In this document: one piece after another, positions 45,139 to 58,314 of the stretch | Numbering within the stretch: position 1 is the first letter of the stretch | Layout of the letters: every line of letters begins with the position of its first letter | From: Cricetomys ansorgei | Taxonomy: Eukaryota; Chordata; Mammalia; Rodentia; Nesomyidae | Length of the DNA stretch: 64,000 nucleotides | Direction: 5' to 3' | Assembly (NCBI GenBank): GCA_026225945.1 | Contig: JAMJFZ010004031.1 | Location: 763,501 to 827,500, forward strand | Position numbers and translations under genes: made by a program | The notes under the pieces: generated by a model | The model's input: only the letters and a program-made list of their open reading frames with translations | Told to the model about the DNA's origin: nothing | Database searches by the model: none

Positions 45139-45670
45139 TTATAAAATATTATATACATATTTATTTATATATTTATATAAATAAAATACACAAAATATAA
45201 AAATATATATTATAAAGTATTATAAGGATTGCTATATAGAAAATATCTCAGAAATTACAAATTATATTACTTTCTGAAAATATCAATTATAGTACTGTGG
45301 TAATAAAACAGTAATTTCTATTTAACTTAAAAGTTGGGACTAAACGGATTTAATAAAAAGAAGTAGCAGCTGTAATGAAATACTGTTCATTGTAGTTAGA
45401 AACATACATTTAATCTAAGCATGTATCAGTGCTACACATTAGACCAAAGGGCTACTGATTAGGCATGGTACACTTATCAGGTGATGATTTGTGATTTGAA
45501 TACATACCAAATAATCACTGGTCAAATCTCTGTTTCTGCGTGAATGTGTTAGTTTTGTTGAATACGGTATACTTCTCAAGTCTTTTACATATTTTAAGTA
45601 TTCACGAGGCCATTCTTGAAGAATATAGACATTCTAAAATAATATAAAAATATTACTTACATGACAGGAA
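45139..45670. other. AT-rich low-complexity then unique DNA
   Basis: 45139-45240 is about 90% A/T with TATAAA/TTTATA repetition; the rest is unassigned. Confidence 0.5.
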
Positions 45671-45673
45671 TAA

Positions 45674-45865
45674 GTGCTGGGGAGATGGTTCACTAGATAA
45701 GGGAATGTGCTGCTTTTGCAGAGGACCTGAGTGTGATTTCCAGAAGCCACATCTAGAAACTTATAACCACCTGTAACTACCACATCTTAAGCCTTCTTCA
45801 ACACATACAGTTATATATACCCCCCTCCACAGGCACACAAGCATATATTTTTTAAAAAGTAAATA
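45674..45865 (+). mobile_element. B3-type SINE, sense
   Basis: 'gtgctggggagatggttcactagataag', 'gcagaggacctgagtgtgatttcc', 'acttataaccacctgtaact', 'ccacaggcacacaagcata' and an A-rich tail follow the B3 order. Confidence 0.82.
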
Positions 45866-45869
45866 TTTT

Positions 45870-46890
45870 TGAACTAACAGCAATGAGAATAACATTTTTA
45901 TTTTCAAACTTTTGAAAACATTTCACAAGAATATTCTGAGAAAGTTGAAGTGCAAGTAAAGTGGTCCTTAATTGGTGCTATCTTTTCAGCTAAGAGAAGA
46001 CTGCAATCTGGAAGCTACAGTAGCTTTCAGAACTGATAGTGGGTATGGGCTGTCTTATCATGTCTGGCAGGGATTGGACTTTTGTCATTTAGACACATTT
46101 AGACACTTCCCTTGCCACTATCATTTCATTGAAACTTTCATTGCTTGAAATGATGAAAAAGTGACAAAGTACCAATCAGACACTGAGTTGTATTACACTG
46201 ACTGCCAAGATTCCTCTACTCAGTTGGATTGAGCCAAGTTGAAAATGCCACTTAGAAACATTTTGTTTGCCTTTTTCCCCCTCTTTTGATTGACTTACAT
46301 TAACAACTGTATTTTGAAGTCTGTTATTTCTATCAAATTTTCCTTAAGGATTCTTCTTTAAATATAACGGTTGTGTGTGAATGTAAACATTATGAGCATG
46401 AAATTAAAACTAAATGCTCAGTGGATATGTTTATGTCTTTTTACTTGTGCATACAGTGGTAGCTGTTGATATATATTTTTAAGTTTTTATTAGATATGTG
46501 ACATTCAGCTTTATGTGTTGCTATACCACATATTTAGAAGGTAAATGGGTACCCTATGAATCTGATTTTATTTGGATATAATAAGAAGGTCTTACTTTCT
46601 GTGCCTATAAATGTAAAGAAAATCAGCAATACCCTGTAAAGCTCACCTACATAGCCACAACCTAGAAAACTGTCCTCAAAGATTAAATGCTCCTGCTCTT
46701 CAATCACTCATCTTGACTTTAATATTTGCCTCCAAAAACATTTATCTTGATTATAAACATAAAGGTATATTTTGTCAAGAAAATCCATATTACTAGGTGA
46801 TTCTGAATGTCATGTGTGAAATTCTAGAGTACCAAATAGCATCCCACTTATCTTCTCCTTAATGTCTATATATCCTAGAAATCATATAGA
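45870..46890. other. unique DNA, no gene seen
   Basis: No recognised element. Confidence 0.4.
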
Positions 46891-46894
46891 TTTT

Positions 46895-47250
46895 GAAGCT
46901 TCTTGGTGGTTCTAATGGGAAATGTACTCCATATTCTAGGGCATTTAGATACTTGATCCCAGTTGATGTCATGGTTTCAGTAAGTGTCAGTGGAGCATCA
47001 CTGATGAAGGAATATCATTACTGGGAGATGGGTTTGAGACTAAAATGCCTCCACATAAGCTTTCTTTTTCATGTTTGATGTTTAGGACATGAGCTTTCAG
47101 CTTCCTTCTCCTGCTCCCATGTCTGCCACCAGCTGCCACACTTACCTCGACATTATAGACCATCTGGAACTCTAAGCTGAAATAAATTCCTGTTCTTTAA
47201 GTTGCCTTCATCATAGAATTTTACCACAGCAACAGAAGTGGATAATACAA
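46895..47250 (+). mobile_element. ORR1/MTD-type MaLR LTR
   Basis: 'cttggtggttctaatgg', 'ttactgggagatgggtttgagactaaaatgcctccaca', 'ggacatgagctttcagcttcc', 'tctggaactctaagctgaaataaattcc' (LTR polyadenylation signal AAATAAA) and the end 'ttttaccacagcaacagaagtggataatac' match rodent ORR1/MTD LTR layout. No internal MaLR sequence is seen, so a solo LTR. Confidence 0.82.
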
Positions 47251-47254
47251 CCTC

Positions 47255-50200
47255 TTTCTATTATTACTTTTCTCACAATTTTTAAATGCCTCATTTAGTA
47301 GTATATTCTCAATTTCATATACGAATAATATCCTATGAATTTAGTATTCTTAAACATGTATAATCCTTGGCTTTGGAGAGGATGTATTCTAATCTTTCTT
47401 CTTGGGCTACGGGGCAGAAGCAGCATATACATTTTCCTCCAGAAGTTTAAATCTATTTGATTCAATAAACACTATGAGGTCCATATCACCTATTTGACAC
47501 ACATGCATGGTGTATGATATTTGACATATTGTGGAATCAAGGAGGGTTTTTAAAAACTCCATTTGGATGAATAAAATATTTTCAAATAGGCCAATAATCT
47601 TATATATTAGCAAATTATTTTTACAATTTAGGGAGAAACTGAAAACAGAGAACCCAAATCACATTAAATTTTCCATCCAAGTATAAGTAAATGAACATAG
47701 GAATGAGCTATGATTATTATATACATAAATACACATCTTATGACTCATCCTACTTTGAAATCATATTTGTTTTCATTTGTTCAAAAGAGGGTGGTCTGGA
47801 CAAAATAAACAATTCAAGTGCCAAGCACCTGCTGCTTTTCATGTGAGAGGTCAAATCAACTGAGTTCCTCATAGTTAGAGAGCGATGATACTGTAGACAA
47901 GTTTTATGTCAGTATTGTTTTCAGAATATTTTGTCTGGTGATATTGTGAATTTTAAAAAATTTCAAATTTATTTATTACAATAAAATAAAATCCAATAGG
48001 TCAAGAACCTTGAAATGTCATTTACCAATGTATGAACTAATGAGAATAGAATTTAAATGTCTGAAATGTTCCATGCTGGTTACCTACAGGTTATACTTTA
48101 GGTATACAAAAATATTAATTTGGTATTGGAAATCATGCAAATAAGGAAATACAATGAATCCTGTGGAAAACTTTTGCAGTCTTAAATGTAGGAATACTAA
48201 GTAAAGACAAGTTTAATGCAAAACTATGAAGACTTCTTAAATATCTCAGAATTATCTTTTCAAGAGGTAGTTACAAAAATACCTTTTATTTCCAGTAACA
48301 CTTTGTGAACTTCATTTACTCTGCATGCTAAGTATAGTGATTGACTAGTGTTGAATTAGAATTTTATCTTTCAGTCACCAAAGCAAACAATAATCAGAAT
48401 AGTCAGTTTTACATGGAAAATAACCTATCATAATCAGGATTTAAAATAAATGTCTCATTATCCTCAAAAGTAATTCTAATATCACTTAAGTATCAGTAAA
48501 ATTTGTACATTCTTATTGATATGCTATAAATAAATATAACTCCTCAAGATAAGCCAATATCACAAATGAAAATATATTCAATAGACGTGTGTTTTCATGG
48601 AACTATTTATTAGATATAGGAGTTAAATTAGAACGGTGAACATGAATTGTCCAAATACTAGTGCATACAGTGAGAATGGATAGATGGGGTCCACTTGATA
48701 AAAGCTAGACTCTGTATTTGTTGAGTGAAAATAGTATCACAATTCAGCACCAGGGATATAATTTAGAAATATTATCATTTAAAAATATTAAAAGACACTA
48801 ATTTTTCTGAGTTTAGTCATATTATGTGATAACAGTATCATGGAAATTATTAGTTCACAAGCACTAAAATGAAAACTGTACTACAAACACAAACTTCCTC
48901 CAGACAGAAACAATAGCTTAAATATTACTTGCTGAATAAATCAAGCAAATTGTAAACTATCATTTTGCCTTCCCCATCATTTTCTACATAAGGAAATGTG
49001 CTCACAGTAATTAACTAGGAATTCAGGCTTGTTGTTGAGTTATCCAAGAGCCCTTTATGTCAATGCTAATACTTTGCACAATGTAATATGAAATAATCAT
49101 TTTGTCTTTTATGAACCATTGTTTATACCAACAAGAGCTCCTGGGAAGATGAGACCATTTTTAACAACACTGAAACTGTTATAAAAACACAAAATGCATA
49201 ATGCTAAGCTCTTAACAACAGATGAAAGCCAGCCTCCTCTGAATGGACTTTAATTCATGGGAAAATATTATGGGTCACGTTCCTGTGTATCTAGCAATAT
49301 GATCACTTTTGGCTTCACAGCTGCTATAAATTCAGTATTGACAGGACTTCAAGATGAGGCACAAAGTTATTTCCTTGGTTGTCCCAGATATTCAAATGAT
49401 GAGGTATACTTTTATTCTAGAAATTTTTCTTGTGATAATTTGCTTTTATTCAGAACTATAAAGCTTTGTTAAAATTGGGTCATTCTATTATCAACATGTT
49501 CCCAATAAGCCAAGAGTAGACTTAAAGTAATTTAGAATTTAGCAAATTCATTTTAACTAATAGATCCATTTGAGCAAGCTTTTGACAGGCAAAGAAAAAT
49601 AATGCAGCCCCAAATAAAGTCACTCTTAATTTAACATTTTGTTGAGCTAATAAAATAAAAATTTTTTCTGGAATACATCTTCTTGACTTTTACATGAAAA
49701 TAACATTATTAAATTTCTTTAATCTGTGTCACAGCACACTACCTAGACACTAAGACTGAGAATAAGCAGGGACGATATTGAAAAGACATAATGACTTATA
49801 TTTAATAACTAGAGACTGTATGGGGCATTCCTTTATTAAATATTTACCATCTGCTACAAAACAGATGGCCCAAGTTGTTCCTTGGTAATATGACTTACAA
49901 TAATTCGTTAGTTTTGTTCTAACATAAGCAAAATATGTTTAAGAGAAAAATAAATACAAAACATTCTTATAAAGAAGTTTATAAAAAATTTAGCTCTTAA
50001 ATTTAAATATTTTATAAATCAAATTTAATGTAGTCATTTGCCATTATTCATTTATCTGAAAATGATGCAGATTCTTTAAATAGGAAGGATTGTGTCAAAA
50101 TAGTAAGAGTTGTGATATATGTTATAAATAATGGAACCATCTAATAACTGATGAAAATGAATAATCAAATATTTTCATATTTTATTAATCTATTTGTCTG

Positions 50201-51000
50201 AGAGCCAGGGAGCTTTGAAATTTTGATATAACAACTCAATATATAAGAAGAAAAGTATAATGTCATCTTCTTCTTACTGTCCGAACAAATGGATGATAAG
50301 AGCAATAGATATTAAATCAGCCTAAGTATGTAGTAAACAATACACAGGACATTTGCTTAAACTTGACTGCTTTTCACCTTTCATACCTGTTCTTAACTTT
50401 TGACTTTTAATTGGAGGAATGAGTAAAACAAGTGTGACAAACAGTTTTGTGTATAAATAACTTACAATAATTGCCTTAGTGTTAATTTATGCAAACCCAT
50501 ATAAACCAAAATGCATACATAATTAACTTTAATCATATCATGGTAACTTTATACTTTTGTACTTGCATAATTCATGATGAACCTAGCAGTAAAGACTATC
50601 ATATTTGTATAAGTCTAATATATAATGATAGTACTACACAACAATGAGAAATATAGGAGACATGAAAAATACCTTTGGAAATAATTTGTTGTATATGAAT
50701 GACCTCTTTAACAGCTGTATACTTAAGATCCGTGACAATCATCAGGTCACAAAGTTTGCTGTTTTTAAAAAGTATAAGTCTACATATTGTTTAAGTATAA
50801 ATTTAAAGTAAAGTAAAAATGACTTCAGTTATTATAGTTAAAGTGTCACTCTTTCAACTTGATTCTTCTCATTTTCTATTTTTTAAAGTTGCATTATTAT
50901 AACATTATAACTGTTGCATCTTTCTTTGGACTTGAGTGCTTTCTTGTATCTAGAACTAGACTATATTAAAATATCTGTATGCATAGATCACATCAGTGCT
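47255..51000. other. repeat-poor unique DNA, no gene seen
   Basis: About 3.7 kb without any element I recognise. The 71-codon frame at 49257-49472 is the most protein-like by composition but has no family match and no splice-like borders that I trust. The 48960-49480 portion is less AT-rich. Confidence 0.45.
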
Positions 51001-51007
51001 TTTATAG

Positions 51008-51305
51008 TTAAGCCCTAACCCCCTATTTGGTTGTACGTAAAAATGATGCTTCTAAAGAAGTAACTTAATTAAAAAGAGGTGTAGGGACAGGACCTGGATA
51101 AGATGTGTTTAATATACCCATAAGTAAATAGTTTCTGTTTACACATTTCCAATGAAGAAAGACTATGTGAAGACAGTGGAATCTGGTAGCGATTTTCAAT
51201 AAATCAGAGCCAACACCTGGATTACATACTTCTAGGCTCCAGGATTATAAAAGAAATACCTGTGGTATAAACTACATGAATGTAATATCTTGCCCTGACA
51301 GCTAG
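51008..51305 (+). mobile_element. MLT1-type MaLR LTR fragment, ancient
   Basis: 'taaccccctatttggttgtacg', 'gaagaaagactatgtgaagacagtgg', 'aacacctggattacatacttctaggctccagg', 'cctgacagctagaaatata' is collinear with the 3' half of MLT1 LTRs, with the divergence expected of a eutherian-wide repeat. Confidence 0.6.
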
Positions 51306-51309
51306 AAAT

Positions 51310-52900
51310 ATAAATCTTTGTACCTGTGTCAGAATTTAACATATATCCTGCTCCAAACATTGTCCTCACCCATAGTTATATGGACCTCAGGATCCTTACA
51401 CTTTGCGTAAATACTGACCTGCTGTGGGTTTCTTTATTAATTGGCATCAAAAGCTATAAAGACTAGATTTAAGGCTCCTTTGATTTTTAATATTACTGAA
51501 AAAACTTTAGTAGGACCACTTCTCATTCACAAGAACACGTGAAGAACATAATGTAAGGAAGCATTCACAGGAGCTGAAAATGAAAATACAAAAACTAGAA
51601 AGCATGGTAATTTTTAAACCAAAGTTATAAAGAAATAAAAATTAGGCTGAAATGAAATATTAACACAGGAAAGATTACCAAATGGGTAGCAAGACTAAGG
51701 AGGGGCACACGGTAGAGTAAGCCATTCCCAATGTAAGATGAATACATGCTCTCATTCTGCCAGACCTCAGTCGTGACATGTACTCCAGCAGCAACTAATG
51801 CTCCAAACTCTGAAATGATTTGGTTTGCCTTATTTCTTATATGTGACTGATTATGAAGTATATATTATTTAATTATATTTAGCAATGTTTAAGGATAGTT
51901 TAAGTTAAAATAAAAAGGATTTTTAAAATTAATACTTTCTACATTAACTTTATGAGGCAAAAGCATCAGACATATCAATTATCTATTCATATACACATAT
52001 TTAAAGATATGTATTTATAAGAACAAATAGATATAGTTCTCTAAATATTTAAGAAAATTTAATGGTTTTAATTATGTGTTAATATTTTATTATAAGATGG
52101 GGAAATATATTACTATGATTTCTATATCACACTTGCTATAGTCTGAAATAGATACATTAATATGATCAATCATATATTTGGATCTGTTGCTGAAGAGGAG
52201 AAAGGATTGGTGGTGTTGTACACACTGATGATAATTCCTGCACAATCCTTTCATTCAAGTGCTGCTCCATAATGCAAAAGTCAGTTCATTTTATACTATC
52301 CATCAAAAACTATTGCACGTAATGTAAGTTTCCACTCTCTGCTTTCCTGCAAAAGAATGTACCTGTGCCAAGTCTTGCATTAAGAATATGAATTATGTGA
52401 CAGTAGCTGTAGTTACATTCACGAGATGCATATTTTGGCAAGCACTTTACATTGCTCTGAATCTATCTGACAGATGAGTAGGCATGTTTATATTATCTTT
52501 GTTGAATACTGATAATATAAAATGAGTAGAGTAAAAGGCTTCTGTCCTGTGCCATGGCATTTATTAATTATGTTTGATGCAGAGAGGGCTGCAAAGATTG
52601 ATGTGCATGGTTGGTCCCCATCTGAGCACACTACACACTCCTTTTAGTGCTTTATGTGCTAACACCTAGTGCCATTAACAATAACTCCCACATCGTAAAT
52701 CCTTTCCTAATCATTTTGATGTGATTGGGGAAAGAAACCTTTAATTTTCATATCTCATTACAATAAGGTCTTCACAGATATAATATTGCTAAACTAATCC
52801 AAAGTATATGCATTTTCGCTATTCTTACCACTACTTTATAATATTATTTTACATATCAAAGAAAAAGAGAAATATTTCAAATTAGGAATTTATGAAATAT
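51310..52900. other. repeat-poor unique DNA
   Basis: No gene seen. A weak MIR-like patch ('ggcaagcactttacattgctct') lies at about 52430-52520. 52540-52760 is comparatively GC-rich with TTATTAATTATG-type homeodomain sites. Confidence 0.4.
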
Positions 52901-52908
52901 TTGTTCTA

Positions 52909-53522
52909 TGTAGAGGAATATTTGATCTTTTAATCCATCAGCATAGCTGTTCTAGGGTAGAAATAATGTTGTTACACACATTTAATCCCAGTATTCAGAA
53001 AGCCATAGCAGCACACACTTTTAATCCCAGTATTCAGAAGGCAGTGATGGTGTATGCATTTAATCCCAGCAGTTGGGAGATAGTAAGCAGAGCTCAGAAG
53101 GAGTCAGTGTCAGACAGGAAGTGAGGTCTGAGATGAGTCAGAGCAAAGGGCAGGCCAAGTGACGAATCAGAGGAAGAGTTAGCAGAGTGAGTCAGAATGA
53201 GGACATGACCAGCTCACAATAGAAGAGCAGACTCTCAACTCAAGATAGTCAAGAGGACAAGACATAGAAACAGTGAATGGTCTGACTGAGAATAAGGCAG
53301 AGAAGCTGCTTTCAGTTCCTAAGAAGCTAATCAGAGTTTTTCAGTCAGCAGTAAGTCTCAGAGTCTTAAAAGTTTTAGATAGTACAGAGGCTGAAGCCTT
53401 CCAGTTCTAGTCTTAAGATTAGATTCTATGGAGGCCAAAATGCTCCAGGGCTCCAGAAGATGGACCAGGGACTTAATTATCCAAATTATTCTTTTACCCT
53501 GAGTACATGTCTATAGCTCTGT
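52909..53522 (+). mobile_element. solo LTR (ERVK-like), copy 4
   Basis: Starts TGTAGAGGAATA after GTTCTA (52903-52908) and is followed by GTTCTG (53523-53528), a one-mismatch 6-bp target duplication. It contains three B1-head-like subrepeats (52970-53085), the 'gtcagtgtcagacaggaag' and 'gaggacatgacc' blocks, and the 3' 'gaggctgaagccttccagttctag' subrepeat. The 614-bp length reflects internal losses relative to copy 2. Confidence 0.87.
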
Positions 53523-53529
53523 GTTCTGC

Positions 53530-56500
53530 TTGTTTGGTATTTGAGCACTTTTAAAGAGACGTTGAATGCTTTCAGACTCTAATTTTGAAAACGATGCTCA
53601 ATAGTAACCCATGATCATGTTGAAATTCTTTAATCACACACCACAGCTGGCATTGCACCACAGGAGGTGGGTGAATTTCACAAAGCCTACTAAGATACTG
53701 AGAGTCTCCTAAAGGAATTCTGCAGCTCAGCATTTTCAAGAGTTTCACAAAAATTAGTTCTTACTATATTACTAGTTTCCATTAGTTTACCTGAGGACCA
53801 TGGTTAAATCTTATGGGAAGTGCTGAGCTAGCAACAACATCTGAGGCTTTTTCATGGAGAACTGCTCTGACAACGTATTTCTGTAGTATAAAGCTGAGGA
53901 AAGAGTATTTCAGTGGGTTTAACAAACTTATTTGAACAAGAATTATTTTTGACACAGAACATTAAAGAACTTACTGACAATTAGATCTTAAATATACTAG
54001 CTACAAATGATAACTTTCAAAAAGGCTATTTCCTATATTCTAGGTTATATGAAATTTATTTTGAAATGATTTTTCTTGACACTAAAAATAAACTCTAATA
54101 TATATTTATATACACGTTTTAAAAATACATGGTGTAACATATTACAATGATATAATACTTTCAAGAAACCGTAAGCATTTAAAAATTGTTATAGATTTGT
54201 GTCTACCAAATATTAATACATGTTTTATTTGAGGACCAATTCTAGTATAAGGTATTTTTAGATGTCTATAAATTAGTCTTTAATAGGTACTTCAGAATTC
54301 TTTTTGAACTGAGGTAATTACATAATGTACTGTGATTTTTGATGGAAAAAGATACTTTGTGTTTCCCTTTTTTCTTGATTTTAAGTAAATTTCACATGTT
54401 TTTAATTGTAATATCACAAATAATAGCCACAATTGTGAATAAAAGAAGATTGAGATAATTGCTAAATCAAAATTGGCAGGTATATGTATAGATATATATC
54501 CAATAAACTCATAAAACAATTAACCAAAGGTTTTTGATGTGTATATAATACAGAATACCAGTGAATACAAAAGGAAAATGGGTGGCCTTAAAAGTAAGGT
54601 GACTCAAAATTTAGGAAATTTCTTGTACATTAGTTCACCACTTTTTTATGGTTAGTACAGAAAATCGATGAGTTTATAATCATCTGAAACTGACAGGGCA
54701 TGCCTAGGTTCATTTAATCTCAGGCCATTGTGGAATGTATACAAGCAGACTAGAATTCACTGATACCAGTTCTGCATGGGATGGTGATGGTGCCAGTTGG
54801 TTCAGTAGACAGCTATCATTTGTTTGGGTGGCTGAATAAGTAAGCAGCAAAGCCATAACCCGTGAAGACAGCATAAGTTTGAAGCCAGCACAACTGTTTG
54901 ACACAGTCCAGTAAAAGCTGCTTGTTGTCATGCTGTCTTTCAACCTCAGTTCTGATCTCTACGTAGTTGCATTAGGGAACACTTCACACTGTGATTCATT
55001 TATGTTTTTACCCGAGAAAATTATTTCTGAGTCTCTTTAGGAAAGTCTTAATTATTATAGTCTCTACTGCTTTTAGCAAATCATTCATAAATCTTCCTTA
55101 AACCTTGGGGATTGCAATAAACACAAAAATGCTAGGAATTTATGATATTATATAAGTAAAGGACTCTTCTTGGTGCACTTACCCCTGAACAAACTCAAGG
55201 CTGAAGCAATTAGGACAATATAACTTGAGGATAAACACTGTGGCAATCAGACATTGTTTACTTGAAAAATGCTAATAAGGAGACGAGGTCTCCTCCTACG
55301 TATGCTCAGAGTTTTCTGGATATGTAGCTTATGAGAAGGGAGGCCATACATGACATGGCTCCAGAGAAATAAAAACTAAGAATCGAAGTTAGTGTTGGCC
55401 AAAACAATCTTTACTCTACATAGTAATATGATATAAAAGAAAAAGAATTAGACACAAGAATAAGACTAGCTGACAACACGTTTTATGTGAGGTCACTTAC
55501 CTAGGAAACAGAAGGAATTCTCCTATATAAACAGAGTTTTACATAGATAAAAGCAAGTTACTGCAGAGAATTTTAGCCTGAAAAATTTTTTTAAGATTAT
55601 TCTTTAACCGCCAAAGTTTTCTTATACTTAATACAAGACATAGGAACTTACCTAAATAGCTTAGATATTAACAAAGTGACAAGAATTGTATCTCCTAGGA
55701 AACCCTGAGTATGTCTTTGCTTGTGAAGTCTGTGTAAATAAAGGAGCACCCTGACTAGCAGGCTGTCAGAACCAGCAGTCAGAGCTGTGATTCTCCTAGC
55801 CAAGAGTTCTGACTCATCTCCCTTCCCCTACTCCTTACATCTTCACTGAAGCCCTGTCGTATTCCAGGAGGGGGGAGGGAGCACTCTTTGCAAATAAGTT
55901 ATTCACCTAATTTTGAAAATTGTATTTTTAAATATATAAATGCCTACTGAGTAGTACTTATCTCGGTATACACTGATCCTGCTATCCCAAGGAAATGAGT
56001 TTAGACATGGATGCAGGAAAGTTATCTGATAGGACATGCTATGAACCAACTCACTGATATTATATATGTGAAGGAATTCTTCCAATTCATACCTCATTAA
56101 AAAAATTGTCCCCATTAATTTTAATTGTTTTAAAGGCATGGGAAAAATAGAAAGCTTATTTGTGAAATGACATGCTGAAACAGCATAGGAATGGCATTGG
56201 AAGATTATAAATTAAGATCAGGGTGACCATTGTGGATGAGTTACTCATAATTATAGCAAGAGAAAGTTCTTAACAGGTAACCTTCAAGATTGTAAATCAA
56301 TAACTAATAATTACAAATAAAAGACAACATGGGAATAGTAATTAAGTTTTAGTAAGCTTGAGGTAATGTTAGAAAATATTGTCCTCAGCATGTCTATGGA
56401 AATAGAGGGCCCTATAAGGAGACTCCTGTGTGTGTCCATTTGCTTAGGCTATTGATCCTGTTGTCTGGCACATCTGCTCCCAGCCATTTATGAATCCAAA

Positions 56501-57280
56501 TATTGTATCTTTTCCTCCAACAACCCTTTCTTTCTTATTGAAATTGTGCCTTAAAAATCTGTTCTCTAAATATAATCTATCAAACCAGAGGGAGGAAACA
56601 TGTTTAAAATGTGCTGCGTATCTTCCAGTTCAAAACTTAAATTTTAACCTCCTTTGCGAAGCCTATATTTCCACCTGGTTTAAAATAAATTCTTTCTACT
56701 GCACTTCTCTGTCTCTTTTTAACATTCACTAAATAGAGAGAACAGAGTACTGCACTTAGGTAAAGCAACAGAAGCAGGAGGTGAAGTGGTTGCTTAGCAA
56801 CAACACCTGTGAGTAATTAAGCATCTCTTGAGAATTGCTTGGTTTGGCTTTAAATTCTTGGCCTTGTTACAAAGAGCTATGTGAATTAGTTGGATTTTGC
56901 CTAACTATGCTATTAAAGATTATAGTGGTCAAGATAGTCGCCTAGGTAAGTAGGTCTCATCACTAAAATGTATCATTGAAGATTATACTTCACTGCTCTT
57001 CTTGCAGCCAGCCTCAGGCACATCTCAGGGAAAGTAGAGATGATTTTATTTTTTTATCCCTGGTGAATATCTACATTCCCTCTAAGTGATTCCCAATTCA
57101 ATACTAATTTCTGATTCCTGTGGTTATTGCTCTGTAGTACAAGGTTTTAGTTCTGTACTAAATATGTGTAGACTAATCTGGGTAAGTTATTCTACAACCA
57201 TTGAAAGGCATCTGTATACAAAGACTATAGGTTTGAATGCCTAAGTTTAGAATGCTGGGAGCTAAGTCAGTATTGGTTTA
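53530..57280. other. unique DNA with candidate motifs, no gene seen
   Basis: No recognised repeats of confidence. The 54690-54960 segment may contain an old SINE. An RFX-type X-box is at 56789-56801. Open frames of 75-80 codons are unremarkable. Confidence 0.4.
56789..56819. promoter_or_regulatory. candidate RFX X-box palindrome plus homeodomain core
   Basis: GTTGCTTAGCAAC at 56789-56801 is a 13-bp perfect palindrome about its central T/A and fits the X-box pattern (two GTTGC/GCAAC half-sites) bound by RFX winged-helix factors. TAATTA follows at 56814-56819. Occurrence in unique DNA suggests a possible enhancer, but nothing else in the sequence proves function. Confidence 0.4.
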
Positions 57281-57287
57281 CATTGAA

Positions 57288-57356
57288 AGAGGGTTTGGAG
57301 AGATGGTTAGGTAGGGGGAAATGATGTAATTCTATCATAATCTCAAAAATAAAATA
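57288..57356 (+). mobile_element. LINE-1 3'-terminal fragment, sense
   Basis: 'gagggtttggagagatggttaggtagggggaaatgatgtaatt' followed by 'ctatcataatctcaaaaataaaataa' is the terminal purine-rich block and A-rich end of rodent Lx-like LINE-1, severely 5'-truncated. Compare 30300-30434. Confidence 0.75.
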
Positions 57357-57359
57357 ATT

Positions 57360-57900
57360 CATTTGAAAAGGCTTTCCAATCACTTGAAGCTAAAGGAAAC
57401 GTAGAATATTAAGCATATGAATTTATTCTTTTTATATAATCATGTTCTGCTCTCAAGGAAAATTCCTTCTCCGAAAAGGAGAAAATTTCTGATAAAAATT
57501 AACTAATGATGATAAAATTTTATTTTAATTTTTAAAAGAACTAAAATACATGTATCAGCCTGGTGCAGGATTTATGGAACCATGTCATTAAAATATTTAA
57601 ATATTAAAATATTTTACTGTAAGATTGAAGTAAGATGTCCATGGGAAGTAACAGCCAATTATGTGTTTATGGTATCGGCAATTTTATATTTAAGATTGAA
57701 ATGACGTAAAGATTAAAATGACCCAACAGCTTCTTTATGTCGTTTAAAATGGTGATGGGGTGGGTGTGTATGGGAAACCTGGTGAAAGAAAGCAGGATGC
57801 AGGTGTTTAAAACGTTGTATTTGAGGATGAGGACATCCTTCAAATGTCCCCATAAATAAAACAATAATAAACAATAACAGACTTCAACAACAAACAGACT
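57360..57900. other. unique AT-rich DNA
   Basis: No element recognised. Confidence 0.4.
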
Positions 57901-57904
57901 GCTG

Positions 57905-58175
57905 CACAAGCATGAAGGCCTCAGTTCAGTCAGAGAACCCCCATAGAAATGACACACAGTGGATCTCACTTGAAATCTCAAGCTGGGAGAGAGAGGGATT
58001 CATAGGTCTCCTGGTTATCCGGGCTACCATACTTGGTGAGATCTATGCTAGTGAGAGATTGTCTAATATAAAAAATAAAATAAAATATTAAACTATAATA
58101 CAAACAAGGTGGATAATTTCCAGGGAATGACACAGGCGGTTTCCTCTGGCCTCTACATGAATACACACACATGTG
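57905..58175 (+). mobile_element. B4 SINE, sense, diverged
   Basis: 'acaagcatgaaggcctcagttcag', 'ggtctcctggttatccgggctaccatacttggtgag', 'gctagtgagagattgtct', 'gaatgacacaggcggtttcctctggcctctacatgaatacacacacatg' gives the B4 order; the tRNA-like head is missing. Confidence 0.75.
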
Positions 58176-58314
58176 TACCCATATTTTCACATCATGTACA
58201 CAAAATTTCTACTTTTGTAGGAGGAACCCATCACACATTGACAAGAAAGTATCTACCTACAGACAATTTATAACCTGTTATTCACTAAGTCAATTACATA
58301 CAGAAAAATTAATT

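Noticed and set aside
49257..49472. 71-codon + frame as an exon
   Set aside because: Composition looks protein-like, but no splice-like borders, no family resemblance and no supporting frame on either side.
55850..55890. G-rich patch as a CTCF or quadruplex site
   Set aside because: The ggaggggggaggga run is too short and lacks the CTCF core or four clear G-tracts of suitable spacing.
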